Made by a program: the position numbers and the translations under genes
DNA from: Chrysemys picta bellii
Lineage: Eukaryota > Chordata > Testudines > Emydidae
Direction: 5' to 3'
Length of the DNA: 64,000 bases
NCBI RefSeq assembly: GCF_011386835.1
Contig: NC_088800.1
Coordinates: 82,710,981-82,774,980, forward strand
The notes under the pieces: model-generated
What the model saw: the letters and a program-made list of their open reading frames with translations, nothing else
Told to the model about the DNA's origin: nothing
Database searches by the model: none
Part shown: positions 1 to 11,402 of the stretch, in pieces
How the letters are laid out: each line of letters begins with the position of its first letter
Numbering within the stretch: position 1 is the first letter of the stretch

Positions 1-525
1 GTTGCCTTTCATTCGGAAGGTTGCCCCTTTCTAACCAGACCAAATGGAATAAAAATCACATCTACCTGCAAACAGAAGTATCTGGCAGCCTTTCCCATCA
101 CCTGCTGTTACCAGAGACAACTCACTTCTGGGATGGCTAGTTACAGAACAGGATGATAGAGATAAAAAGATCCTCTTTCACAACAACGTGCGTTCCATTC
201 CATTCCTTACACACAAAGAGAGTAGTTGAAAGCTCTGCTGCAGTTTCCCAGCATGCTGATTGTGTCAAAGGCCCAAGGATCAATAAATAAATTGAACCAA
301 TTGTTAGGATGCTAAAGACTGATTATGCCTGTTGAGTATGCTCCCACGAGGGGGGAGTTTGGAATCACACTGGCCCACAGAACCTCACATAGGTGCCTGG
401 AGAAGAAATGTGCTCATTATAGCACCGTTCCTCTCCACTCCCTTTGGACGGCAGTGTCAGCAGTGAGCAATCCCCCTATTCAGGAAAGTATTGAGGGTAG
501 AGAATCTGGTAACAAAATTACAAGC
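1..525. other. Unique DNA, nothing recognised
   Basis: No repeat family, splice-framed reading frame or RNA gene is recognisable. An 86-codon frame at 325-585 runs into the neighbouring LTR and has no coding-like features. Confidence 0.5.
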
Positions 526-1037
526 TGTCACGGAGCGTGGGGGAGACCAGGCCCTGCACCCCCGACTTCCTGTGATTCACCGTGACTCTCAGCCAGCCAG
601 TTGAACAGAAGGTTTATTTAGACGACAGGAACACAGTCCAAAATAGGTCTTGCCGGTACCGACAACAGCCCCCTCCTCCTTTAGTTAGGTCCATCTGGGG
701 GCCCCAGGGAGGCCACAACCCCATCGGGAAGCCCAAGCCCCATCGGGTCACCACTCTCCATCTTCCAGCCAGTTCCAAATCTGAACACTCCCTTCAGCCC
801 CCTCCTTTCTGGCCTTTTCCTGGCTCCTCTCCCAGCCTTTGTGTCCTTTGTCCAGTTTCCTGGGCAGAGGTGTCACCTGGCCTCCAACCCCCTTCCTGGG
901 TTCTCAGGTTACATGCTCAGGTATGCTCCCTTCCCCAATGCAGGCAGCCCCAGCAAAACTCCCCTGCAACCTTCCCAGGTCAATACTCCCCACTCAGAAT
1001 TCAAATAACACATCAAGAACATTCCCACTTCATCACA
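526..1037 (-). mobile_element. Solo LTR with 5-bp target duplication
   Basis: Read on the minus strand the element begins TGTGATGAAG and ends CGTGACA, so it has TG...CA termini. It is flanked by an exact 5-bp duplication, CAAGC, at 521-525 and 1038-1042. A minus-strand AATAAA signal (plus-strand TTTATTT near 612-618) lies about 90 bases before the 3' end, as expected for the R/U5 part of an LTR. No internal retroviral or gypsy coding sequence adjoins it, so this is a solo LTR left by LTR-LTR recombination. A 5-bp duplication fits class III ERV or Ty3/gypsy integration; the family cannot be fixed from the LTR alone. The 159-codon plus-strand frame at 582-1061 is an accident of this LTR. Confidence 0.85.
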
Positions 1038-1042
1038 CAAGC

Positions 1043-1544
1043 ATTTGTCATCCCTTACTAGTCATGTTCATACTGTATGTGGCTGGACAGAAGCTGATTG
1101 CCAGAAGCTCGGACTGGATGACCGGGGATGGATCATTCAAGAAATTGCCCTGTTCTGTTCATTATCTCTGAAGCATCTGGCATGGGACACTGTTGGAAGA
1201 CAGGATACTGGGCTAGATTCTTATGTTCTTATGAAACTATGCTTAGAGGTAACTTTCCTATCCTAGCAAACCATACATAACCAAATCATCTATGCTCCAC
1301 TCTAGCTGTCTTGCTGGCCTTCCCTTTCATTGCTTATTTACCCAAGGCATCTTTATCTTAACAGAAGCTGCGCTCTCTTCTCTTTTTTGGTGACTGGCTC
1401 AATCTTCTCGCTGGATTCTTTAACTGACGATAAAGGACAGTACTTGTGATGTTTGGGATTGTTTCCATTCTGGTGGCACCCAACTCTGGGCTCGTGACAT
1501 ACTATGTGGTAACTACATGGATCGGGTGCACAGAAGAGGAATAG
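1043..1544. other. Unique DNA, nothing recognised
   Basis: No element boundary, open exon or structured RNA is seen between the solo LTR and the next repeat. Confidence 0.45.
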
Positions 1545-1813
1545 TATCAGAGGGGGCAGCCGTGTTAGTCTGTATCCACAAAAACAACGAGGAGTCCAGT
1601 GGCACCTTAAAGACTAACAGATTTATTTTTGAATAAGCTTTTGTGGGTAAAAAAACCTCAATTCTTCAGATGCATGGAGTGAATATTACAGAAACAGGCA
1701 TAAATATATAATATAATATAATATAATATAATATAATATAATATAATATAATATAATATAATATATATTTATGCTTGTTTCTGTGATTTTCACTCAATGC
1801 ATCTGAAGAAGAG
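1545..1813 (+). mobile_element. Penelope-type foldback element
   Basis: The left end, TATCAGAGGGGGCAGCCGTG, is the terminal motif shared with the copies at 31.5, 36.5, 41.6, 45.7, 55.1 and 60.2 kb. An arm at about 1654-1697 recurs inverted at about 1766-1807 (ATGCAT and TTTCTGT blocks), separated by an AT-rich pentanucleotide microsatellite. An imperfect 9-bp duplication, GAGGAATAG at 1536-1544 and GAGGAATGG at 1814-1822, flanks the element. Assignment to Penelope-like elements comes from knowledge of reptile repeats and is not proven by this copy. Confidence 0.65.
1699..1768. repeat. (ATAAT)n microsatellite
   Basis: About 13 head-to-tail copies of a 5-base AT-only unit lie at the apex of the foldback element, where the hairpin loop would be. 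Confidence 0.9.
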
Positions 1814-1867
1814 GAGGAATGGCGCATTACAAGGGCCCATGTTGAAGGATTCTCTCAAAGTGCTACT

Positions 1868-2040
1868 TGGCTATGGAATAGTCTCTCAAGCGACGTGGCG
1901 GAAGCCTCATTGCTCGGGATGTTTGAAACGAGACAGGATGAAAATGCACTGTAGGGAATGGTGCTGTGTTGGCTCATGTCAGTGAGATGGGTTGGATGAC
2001 TTAGTAGGTCTTTTCCATATCTTATTTCTGTGATGCTTTT
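1868..2040 (+). mobile_element. Decayed CR1-type LINE 3' end
   Basis: The order of motifs matches a CR1 3' end: TGGAATAGTCTC, a block encoding the last residues of the reverse transcriptase ORF, GGGTTGGATGACTTAGTAGG, then TTCTGTGATG. There are many substitutions and no intact ORF. It is a short, old, 5'-truncated copy. Confidence 0.65.
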
Positions 2041-3519
2041 AAAATGTGTAACAAAGACTTAAACGGAAGCTCGCAGAACAGCAGAGAAGAATATGAGGCT
2101 GGATTAATTTCTTTAGCATAAATGATGCTTCTTACAACTTCAGTCTCAAGATGTATAGTTTATGTCCGTCTGTCAGCATTTCTTAAGTGCCTATCTCTGC
2201 AATAACTATAAAATAATGATGATTCTCCAAATGGGGAGTCACTTCTCTGTCCTGCTCCTGGCCTACATGCTGAGGTATGGCTTTGAGTATGTTGCTGAAT
2301 TTTCTTCTGCTTAGTTTCTTTCGGGAATGTGATGGTGAAGAGATGCCTCTTAATGCTGGATCCTGGATCTCCTTTGGGAGATCATTCCAGAGCATAGCAT
2401 TCGATCACCAGCTCCCTCAAGTTGATATCTGGGCTCCATTGGTCCCAGTGAGCAGGATGATTGCAGAGGCCAGGCAGGAGCCAGAAAAGAGTGGGGGGTC
2501 TCCGAGATGCCCAGAGGAGACAAATTCATGAACTGCTGTGTGTTCATTGAACGAAAGGCATAGATGGGGGTCTTCTTGCCAGCTAGAGGTGGAAAAGGAC
2601 ATTTTGGGGGATTGTATCAGTGATTTGGAGAACCTGAAAAAGAGAAAGAATTCCAAATTTGCGAGGGATGGAAGAAGGTTTTGGCCTAAAATGAGTGATG
2701 TGTCTCAGAATCATGCAGCGTTGAGAGGTCTGCATAGCAGAGAGCTTCTCTCAACACACACTAGCTGTGTGAAAGGGAATGCGAAATGAAGCTTAAGCAG
2801 TTTAATTGTGTTTGGTTAGTATCTAGTGCTGTGCAAGGATGTCAGATTGAGAGCCCTGGAGTATAAAATCCTCTGTTTATCCACTGAAAAGGTATCATCT
2901 CACAGGCGGTGGCAATTCAAGCTGCCTTCCTAGAAATGTGCACAAAGCTTGACTTGGAAAGCCCGCTCTAAGGGTGAGAGGGGTATTCAGTCTTCCCAGC
3001 CCATTTTCTCGTTGTCTTAAGGATAAGATTGCCAACAAGAGTGTCAATTAGTGCCAGTTGTGTGGGGAGCTTTCTGTGAGGTGGAATTAGAGACCCACCA
3101 AGCTCCTTTTCTGTAAGCCACCAAACAGCCATCGGATGGTATCAACATCGGCTCAGTAGTGACTAGAAATTATCATCCTAGAGTTGAAAGGTTCCCCGGC
3201 CCAGTACCAAAACCTTGGGCTACAACTAGGAGATGAAGGTCTGATCTGGCTAGCTACTGAGCTCCTTCAGCAAGGTGCTAAGAACCAATGAAGCGTGAGT
3301 AGTCTGGCAAATTGCAGAATAGGACCTTCAATTAGGTTTTCAGTTGAAAACATAAATCAAAGTTCGCTGGCATCTGGCAATGGCCCTTTAATTTGTTTTT
3401 CACCGCGTTTATGGAAGAGCACAAGACAAACCCGTGCAGAAAGAATGGACATTGAAACCAAAGTTTCCCGCACTGTGGTGGCGTTCCTTTGTTCCACGAA
3501 AAATTGAAAACAAACTCCC
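2041..3519. other. Mostly unique DNA
   Basis: No repeat family is confidently recognised. A stretch at about 2270-2530 has overlapping frames on both strands (84 and 65-79 codons), which argues against coding. It may be an old unclassified repeat. Confidence 0.4.
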
Positions 3520-3960
3520 CCATAATATCTCAGGGCAGTATATTCTTTTATTCAATTAACACTTTAAGTGCAGTTAAATTATTTGGGACATTTACATTTA
3601 ATTTGAGTCTAATTGGATTGTTATGGTATTTTAAAATGCCAATTGATTATTCAAAATAGATCTACTGGTATCGAGTCCTTACAAGCACATAAGGGAGGCA
3701 TATTTCACTGCAGAGATGCTAAAGCTTCAATAAATGTTTTTAATAATCTCAAATGGTATTTAACACAGAAGGAGCGAGCTGTCATTTTAAATCTAAAGAG
3801 ACACATCGACTGGCAAATAATTGCTGTGGTTATTGCATATTACACAAATGCCAGCTGACTTGTACATAGTTTGCTCTCCGATATATTTTGAATAATTCAT
3901 TAGTTTTTAATTGGCATAAAGTAACTACCCTATTGAATCTATATTGAATCCTTGTTCGAA
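3520..3960. promoter_or_regulatory. Candidate conserved noncoding element
   Basis: A repeat-free AT-rich block with many homeodomain-like cores (CAATTAA, TAATTGG, CCAATTGATTA) and no convincing exon. Vertebrate developmental enhancers often look like this. This is inference from composition only; no conservation data are available here. Confidence 0.25.
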
Positions 3961-6275
3961 ACTAGTCATGGGCAAGAACGCAGAATGTTAGCACTTCAAG
4001 TTGGACCATAGAAGCGGCAGAAGTTCTGAAACAGGCATTTCCCTATAGACTATCCCGAATGCAGTTGGATTGTACTATGGGAGACAGGGGTGTGCATTGC
4101 TTAGCTGGACTGGGCCACTTAGAGAGGGGATGTGGGAGCACACATTCTGCTCTCTTTGAAAGGAGCAACAGGTGACCCCAGCTGGCATGCCTGCAGCGTA
4201 TATGCTACCTGGCTGGAAGCGGCCTTGATTCTCTGGCTGAGGCGTACAAGGGCGAAGTTGAAATCTTGATCTATAGCTGTGCAGGTTCTTTTCCCCTGTT
4301 GGTACCGCCATGCAACACAAGACAGCACTGACCCTTTGAATATTGTTCCCAGCTGCCCCTCAGAGCCGGGATACTGCACTTCATTATTATAGTAACTTTC
4401 TAGTCTTGGGTAGTGTACATAGTCCTCTGGACCACTCTGCATGTATCCCCTGCATTGCTTCTGGAGGGTGTTTTTTTCAAACATTTTGCATTGCCATTCA
4501 TTGAATTGCCTGTATTTATTACCAATTACACATCACACACAAAGATCCAATCGCAACTGTTTTAAAAAGAAAAGGCACTGCATTTCATCTTTAGGTGGCT
4601 TTCCCTGGCTGCCCTCCCTGTGTGAGGTGTGGGTGTCAACAACAGGTGCCAGATGACATCAGTATATCCCAAAGTTAATGATATCTTTGCAAAACAACAA
4701 CACCAACAAACCCTCAACATGGGTAAGAAAGCAAGTTGTTTTCTTTATAAATAAAACTTAAAATATATAAATGCTGAGATCATAGCTAAATGCTGCCGGA
4801 TATCGTGTCTGGCCAACTGAATTTTAAAGCTTGGCATTTATGTTTCTGAAAGCCTTCCATACAATCTGCCATTTAGTCAGTTTTCCTGTTATGCAGCATG
4901 GATGTGAAATTTCTATCTATAACGAGATTTCTGATTGACAAGTATGGTTTTTATATATGGATCTGAATTTGTATTTATCTATAACAGGATTTCAACATGG
5001 AGGGGGGGGTTGTTTTTGTTTTTTTGATTGACAATCTCTTTCTCCAAGAATTTTAGCCATTCCTAAACTGCATTACACAGTCTGTGAAAATGAAGCACTT
5101 AAAAGATGTCAAGCGCTGGCACGGTTTTCCTAGAATCTTCAGATATTTTTTATTTTTAAATGGGGAAATTATAGGGAACACAAATTCATGTGCATGAGAT
5201 ATGAACAAACAGCATGACTAGTATTTAACAAGAGGTGAACCCTAAACAAAGTCTTGAATTCAAATACCCCAGCTCTAGGAAATCAAATTCTGCAAATAGT
5301 CTCTGTAATGGCCCAGAACCTAGGCTCAGCTCCTGGCCCCACTGAAATGAAGGGCAAAACTCCGAGTGACTTCAAATAAGGCCAGGATTTCACCCCCAGG
5401 ATCTCAGTTGGCCGGAGTTCCAGGCTGTTTGAATATGGATTCCAAACCTTGCTCCTTAAACTCATCTCTGGACTTAACTTCTTTATTTTCTCTCTCTCTG
5501 TCTCTTTGTCCCTCCTCATTCAATTATCACATGGATGTAGATGCTAACTTAGGTGACAAGGACATTGCTATTGCTTCATCTAGAAAAATTCTGGATTTCC
5601 TACGTAATAAGCCCTTCTGTAGCAGTGGCTGCTACCACCGTAGCTAATATAAAGAGTCGCTGGAGCAGTAGTACGCAGACAATGCAGAAATTCAGGTAGC
5701 ACTGCTAATTCGGCTGCATAAAAGGCCTGAAGCAGCAACCTGGAATTTACTTAAACTCAGAGATGTAGGGAGATAAAACAATCAGAGACGAGACTTTGGG
5801 AAGCTGTAACCCACCTGTATCTTTCTTTGTTAAATGCAGTGAAACCCGCTTTAAGCAACCACTCAAGGGAGAGACCAATCTAGGTGATCTTCTAAATAGA
5901 AGTAATGCAGAATTGCACATTTGGGAGTATTTTGAGTTGATCTCTTAGGTAAGAGATTGCCAAAGTAGGATGGAATTTTGTACCGGTTTCACGGTAAATA
6001 TTTTATTTTACGCATCATAAAATCACTTGCTCTGAGCCATCTTCACACAGAGTAATCCCAGTCACTTTGCATGAGACATAGTCATGAGTTTCTTGTGTTT
6101 ATCAGAGCTATTTGAACATCTTGGATCTGCAAAACAATGATGGGAGTCTTGTGCGCCAAGATTTCTAACCCCGCCCCCACCACACAGGATTTCTGGGACT
6201 TTCTGCTTCTGGGTAAGCTGTAAAAATGGCATACATCTTTCTTGCAAAGAACTACTTAGATTAAACTGTTTGGCG
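3961..6275. other. Unique DNA, nothing recognised
   Basis: There are short homopolymers, such as a G8 run near 5001, but no transposon termini or splice-framed exon. The minus-strand 121-codon frame at 4119-4484 lacks any recognisable domain and overlaps another frame. Confidence 0.4.
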
Positions 6276-6350
6276 GGGGCAGATCCTGAGGTGGCATGAA
6301 CCAACTTCAATGGAGCTACACTGATTTAGACCAGCTGCGGATACAGCCCT
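6276..6350. repeat. Short 'AGATCCTCAGCTGG' palindromic repeat
   Basis: CAGATCCTGAGGTGGCATGA is followed by CTTCAATGGAGCTACACTGA and CCAGCTGCGGAT. These are the two half-sites of a degenerate quasi-palindrome that recurs at 8986, 9846, 30248, 49415 and 58339. Its class is unknown. Confidence 0.5.
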
Positions 6351-6867
6351 AGAACCTCTGTCCAAAAGCTGAACCAAAGCTGAATTGAACCTTTATGGAA
6401 TACACACACACAGACACACAGAGCTTAAATCACTTTCTATCCCCAATATTTTCCACTTTCACTCTTCTCCTCACGTCCATGGTGCAGCCTGGACTAGGAA
6501 CAGAAGTGCCACAATACCACCGAAAAGGCTCTTCTTCTGACATCTCTTGGTTTCTGCTTGATTGGAAGAATCCAAGGGAGAGTCTGTTCCTGGGAGAGTG
6601 CCAGCCCAATTTCATGAACTCAAGAAGTTTTGCGTCTCAAATAAAGTTACAAGAAGCATCTCAACTTTTGAGAGCTCCTCCAAAGAAAAACAACTCCATG
6701 CGCTACAGAGGAACCCAAGCCAAAAGGATCATGATGAATGGGAACTTCTCCATTGTTTGGGGTAGGGCTTAGTGTTCCACTTCTAGACCTCCTGATTTTA
6801 AAAATATACTAGAATATTTCATTGTAATAATCCAACCCACTGCATCCTGTAATAGTGCCACTGCACT

Positions 6868-7640
6868 GACAAGTGCAGAGTCCTGCACTTAGGACGGAAG
6901 AATCCCATGCACTACTATAGGCTGGGGACTGACTGGCTAAGCGGCAGTTCTGCAGAACTGGACCTGGGGATTACAGTGGACGAGAAGCTGGATATGAGTC
7001 AGCAGCGTGTCCTTGTTGCCAAGAAGGCTAACGGCCTTCATTGGGCTGCATTAGTAGGAGCATTGCCAGCAGATCTAAGGAAGTGATTATTCCCCTCTAT
7101 TCGGCACTGGTGAGGCCACACCTGGAGTATTGTGTCGAGTTTTGGCCCCCCCACTACAGAAGGGATGTGGACACATTGGCAAGAGTCCAGTGGAGGGCAA
7201 CAAAAATGATCAGGGGGCTAGGGCACATGACTTACGAAGAGAGGCTGAGGGAACTGGGGTTATTTAGTCTGCAGAAGAGAAGAGTGAGGGGGGATTTGAT
7301 AGCAGCCTTCAACTACCTAAAGGGGGGTTCCAAAGAGGATGGAGCTCGGCTGTTCTCGGTGGTACCAGACGACAGAACAAGGAGCAATGGTCTCAAGTTG
7401 CAGCGGGGGAAATCTAGGTTGGATATTAGGAAACATTATTTCACTAGGAGGGTGGTGAAGCACTGGAATGGGTTCTCTAGGGTGGTGGTGGAATCTCCAT
7501 CCTTGGAGGTTTTTAAGGCCTGGCTTGACAAAGCCCTGTCTGGGATGATTTAGTTGGGGTTGGTCCTGCTTTGAGCAGCGGGTTGGACTAGATGACCTCC
7601 TGAGGTCTCTTCCAACCCTAATCTTCTATGATTCTATGAT
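6868..7640 (+). mobile_element. CR1 LINE, 5'-truncated 3' end
   Basis: This copy carries the C-terminal part of the CR1 ORF2 reverse transcriptase plus the 3' UTR. It ends in CTTCTATGATTCTATGAT, the short tandem terminus typical of CR1 insertions. Homology starts near 6868 at a block encoding VLHLGR. CR1 copies are usually 5'-truncated because target-primed reverse transcription stops early. Confidence 0.92.
6880..7553 (+). pseudogene. CR1 ORF2 reverse transcriptase C-terminus, frameshifted
   Basis: This is the thumb and C-terminal segment of a CR1 non-LTR retrotransposon reverse transcriptase. From 7041 a frame stays open for 170 codons with the family hallmarks [44 protein letters not shown], and a final block around [15 protein letters not shown]. 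The upstream part (encoding [16 protein letters not shown] and VAKKAN) lies in another frame. A one-base shift near 7040 separates them. The endonuclease and catalytic palm are missing, so the copy cannot encode an active enzyme. It is the youngest-looking CR1 in the window. Confidence 0.9.
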
Positions 7641-8504
7641 CCTATTATGGAAATTACTGCAAGAGTTTTCATGAAAGCTGAGGCACTAAATTCTCTAAAA
7701 AATGTGGATTGGATCCCATGTTCCCATCAGCCCCTTCTGAGGGTCACTCAGCAGTACAAATAGGCTGTGACCCTCCATGCAGTCATCCATTCTACAAGAC
7801 ATATCATTGCAACCATAAATAGGGGAAATATAGGAAGCTGGTGGATAGAACCCCCCATCCCAGGATCTAAGGATCCCTGCCTCAATCCTAAAAACTTAAG
7901 CATGTGCCTAATTTTACTTAGGTGAAGAGTCCCATTGATTTCGAGGGGAGAAAGCATGTGAGTCACGTTACGCATGTACTTACTTCAATACAGTAGTTCT
8001 CGGATTGTCCTATCTCCCTAGAGTTCTGAGTTTAAATAAAATGCAGGTTGCTACTTCAAGCCTTTTAGCACCACAATTATTGGCAAGATTGGAGCCTCAA
8101 GATCATCTGTTTAGATGCTTTCTTTCACAATTATTTGCTTTTGCACTGGCCCTATACATTTCAAGATACCTCATCCTTCCAGATGTTGGCTGATAGGGAG
8201 AAATTAAAAATGGAAGAAAGCAACACATCCATGTTTCCATTATAAGACCCTGGCTGGGTTCATTGTTATCTGTACTATTGAATGTATTGAATTGGGACAC
8301 AAATGTATTCCGGTCAGTATTTACCATTGGGCCCAGTGTTGGTTAACCCTTTGAAGGCAGTGGGCATGTACGTATGAAAGTTCTTAGGCCATGCAGTTGG
8401 CTGGCAGGCTGGAAAATACCAGCGTCCTAACGGTTAACAACATGTAGTGCCAGAAAGTCAGTGATGTAAGGTAATTTGGTCAAGGCAATTCTCCTGACAA
8501 GCAG
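7641..8504. other. Unique DNA, nothing recognised
   Basis: No repeat termini or coding-like frame are seen. Several 60-75 codon frames overlap on both strands. Confidence 0.4.
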
Positions 8505-8740
8505 CTACACTAGTTGAAGAAGTAAATGGGACTGTTAATCACAATCATATTTTGAAGAATTTAAAACAAATGCTTAAGGGACTCAAGCTTCGCACAGCAA
8601 AAGATAAAGCAGCCATAAAAGAAGGCATGATTCAGCGAGGAGAGCTTATGGAGCCAGAAGCCCCAGCCACTTCCCACACTCCAACAAAGTTACAATGGAA
8701 GGCGCTTTTCCAGGCTACACAGTCATACTACAAGAGATAA
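8505..8740 (+). CDS. Candidate terminal coding exon, unknown gene
   Basis: A frame open from 8498 to a TAA at 8738-8740 encodes about 80 residues. It is lysine- and glutamate-rich, with blocks EEVNGTVNHN, LKNLKQMLKGLKL, DKAAIKEGMIQRG and LQWKALFQATQSYYKR. Possible acceptor AGs lie at 8503-8504 and 8512-8513 behind a short pyrimidine stretch. Both would put the exon in the same phase, with the first codon split after one base. No good GT donor occurs inside, and ATTAAA at about 8880 could serve as a poly(A) signal. The composition is unlike the neighbouring random frames, and no transposon terminus overlaps it. I do not recognise the protein. It could be the last exon of a gene whose earlier exons lie left of the window, or a chance frame. 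Confidence 0.35.
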
Positions 8741-8985
8741 TGACGGGCAATTTAATTTTATGTTACACGCATCAAGGCATCAATCAAGCAGTTGTAAATT
8801 AGTCTAAATGCTATTCATTTTGTCTGTAAGTCAACAGCATACTGTATATCTTAAGTTATGCTTTCAATGCTTGCATAACATTAAATTCAAAACCACTGGC
8901 AGCTGCTCTCTATCATTATCACACTGTGCTATAGATGGCTGTTTCTGGGTTTCTTTTTACTGAAATATTAAAAAATAAGCCACCC
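8741..8985. other. AT-rich stretch after candidate exon
   Basis: This could be a 3' UTR if the preceding exon is real (ATTAAA at about 8880). Otherwise there is nothing recognisable. Confidence 0.25.
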
Positions 8986-9068
8986 CGGGCAAGATCCTCA
9001 GCTGGTGTAAAATTGATGTAGCTCCCCTGAAGCTACACCAGTTTCCACCAGCTGTGGCTTTGGCCCTA
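8986..9068. repeat. Short 'AGATCCTCAGCTGG' palindromic repeat
   Basis: GGGCAAGATCCTCAGCTGGT and TAAAATTGATGTAGCTCC are followed by the inverted half GAAGCTACACCAG and CCAGCTGTGG...GGCCC. This is the clearest quasi-palindromic copy of the family. Confidence 0.6.
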
Positions 9069-10713
9069 TAGTTTTAAAGGGCTAAAGGTTTGTGGCATAT
9101 ATTGCTGGGTATGTGCAGTTTTCATGGCAGTTCACACGAGGGAGCCACTTGATATTACTTCCGTCTCATTATTATGCTAGCTGCCAACTACGGATCTGAT
9201 CCGACACGCATTCTCTGCACATGGAACTTCCTTTAGAAGTCACTGGGAATTCTGTGCGTGAAGTACCTACAGGATCTGGGCCCCTTAATTTCTACTAGGA
9301 AATCCATTCTTAATTCTAGGTTATCAAGGGACAGCTAGGTTTATGTCCCAGCCACTCAGTTTCTTTTGCCGATTTGAATATGTGGACGACCTTCTCACCA
9401 CCACACAAATGGTAGTGTGGGGTTGGCTGGTGTTTGCATCCTCTATTGACCTGCACTCTTGGTTATTTATAGGTTCAATAAACTTGCAAGTTAACCCTCT
9501 GGCCTCCCTTGCCGCACATAGCAGCCTGATTAAGTGTGGCTGGTGGAAGATAACCGAGTATGGAATAAGATGCTTCTCTTTGCTGGTACCCCCATTCACA
9601 GCAGCTCAAGTGTAAGCCCTTTTTCTTTTCCCTACGCGGCTGTTCCAGAACAAACGACCCAGCATTCAAACTCCTTTGTAGTCTCTCCGTTTGCAATCTG
9701 GAGAGTGGGAGGGGGGTTCTGCAGAGAGCAAGCTAATCTCCATTAACCAAAAACAATAAAGGAAACATAAATGGCACAATTACCTCGACAGGAAATTAAC
9801 GACTTTGAATATGTGGCTTGAGGAGGTGAGTTACTTAAAAATACAGGGTCAGGCCCTCAGCGGATGTAACTCCTCACAGCCCCACTTTCTTCACTGAAGC
9901 CGCACTGATTGATACCAGCTGAAGAGCTCGCCCACAAATTTGAAATTCCAGACCCAGAAAGAAAAAGCGCCTGAGCTGTGAAGCTGCAATATCAAAAGAA
10001 TAAAAAATGACAACGGTCCAAATGTTTAGATCAGTGGAACAGTAGGCAGATTATTTCAGACTATTTATGATCTGCATTTCCATTTGCCATTCCTTGCTAA
10101 TGGAAAGGGCTAACCCTTCTCCACCCCTCCTGAGCAATCCATCATGGGGAGACCTTCGAGATCCGAGTTTTCTGCTGAATGCTTTCACGTCTGTTTAGAC
10201 AATCGAGGACTGTGGCAGGGCCGGGAGAGAGCAATTGGCATCGAGACACATTCCACAGCGTTCGGGCCAACATAGCTTCCGAGTCAGCTAGGAAGGGCAG
10301 ACACTGGAAATTTTTACTTACCCTTCTACTTGTGACTCTGAAATATTTAATGGCTGTTGGAAGATAGGTTGCATATACGTCGAGGTTTCCAGTGTCTCAT
10401 ACGTGACCAGCGTAGGACGGAGGTTCTCAAACGGTACTGGAATTCTGCTCTCAGGGACACAGGAGTACCTTCACTGAAATCAGCGGAGTGTAAAGCTGGT
10501 GGAAACGAGAACCAGCAGCAGGTGTTGTGTGTGAGGAAGGTTGTTACCACACTTAAACTATATAATACATTGGGTTGACACCGGGTTTGGGTGGGGGGGT
10601 CTACTGCAGCTTTGCACTATCTGTCCATCCCAAACCTTCTCCATTCAGCCCCTTCTCTGTCACTGTTGACAACACCAGCCTGCCTGTCATTCAGGGCTTT
10701 CAACCTGTATTCT
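9069..10713. other. Mostly unique DNA
   Basis: A degenerate copy of the short palindromic repeat lies at about 9846-9933 (CAGGCCCTCAGCGGATGTAA ... GATACCAGCTGAAGAGCTCG). The rest shows no recognised element. The overlapping 90-codon frames on both strands at 9324-9615 have no domain. Confidence 0.4.
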
Positions 10714-11051
10714 AGAGACAAGGTGGGTGAGGTACTCCCTTTTATTGGAGCAACTTCTGTTGGTGCAGGAGACAAGCTTTCGAGCTACACAGAGCTCTTC
10801 CTCAGGTCTGGGACGCTGAGCAGTCACAGCAAAATACAATGTCCAACAGAGAGCTTAGCATAAGTAGTTAGCCCATGTTCTAAGGGACCGTTCAAGGTGA
10901 AGGGGCCCGTTAACACCCCTGTAATCTTGGGACAAAAAGGGGGGGTTTAACCCTCAAACCCAACAGAAGTTGGTCCAATAAAAGATATTACCTCCCCGAC
11001 CTTGTCTCTCTAATATCCTGGGACAGGCATGGCTACAACAACACTGCATAT
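10714..11051. mobile_element. Penelope-type foldback, second subfamily
   Basis: The left arm starts AGAGACAAGGTGGGTGAGGT and continues through TTTTATTGGAGCAACTTCTG. It recurs inverted as CAGAAGTTGGTCCAATAAAA ... ACCTTGTCTCTC. The right arm extends further than the left one (ATATCCTGGGACAGG...ACAACACTGCATAT). The flanks match at 11 of 12 bases: AACCTGTATTCT at 10702-10713 and AACCTGTAGTCT at 11052-11063. The arms match the end of the coding Penelope-like remnant at 17.96 kb, which ties this foldback to that family. Confidence 0.75.
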
Positions 11052-11319
11052 AACCTGTAGTCTATGCACTCCTAGCATCCCCAGTTCAACCCCCACGGGG
11101 ACAGGGGATGGGACGGCGGTAGAGCAGGGCATTCCCAGGTCCCAGCAATCCTGCACCCCTGCAAAGTCCCACAGAGGCTGCTGAAGCAGGGTGCAGGTTA
11201 GAGCGGCCCTGAAGATTGTCTCAGGGGCCTAATGCTGACCCTCTGAATAAGGGAGGCACCAGCTGCCTCTCCTTTGAACCTGCCCTAGCATCTCCCCCAG
11301 GGATGAATCTGGCCCTCGG
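11052..11319. other. GC-moderate unique DNA
   Basis: Nothing recognised. Confidence 0.4.
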
Positions 11320-11402
11320 AATCTGTACAGTGCCTGGCACTATATCCACCTGCTCCTGACTGGGGTCTCTGCCTGCTCCTGGAATATAAATTAGTAATGA
11401 TG
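11320..11402 (+). repeat. SINE/LINE 3' tail fragment (MIR-like tail family)
   Basis: CTGTACAGTGCCTGGCAC and CTGACTGGGGTCTCTGCCT followed by ATATAAATTAGTAATGATGA match, in order, the tail seen at 15003, 15105, 50003, 53750 and 56222. Confidence 0.5.

Noticed and set aside
582..1061. 159-codon plus-strand frame
   Set aside because: Contained in the solo LTR, antisense to its transcription, with Pro/Ser-rich low-complexity content.
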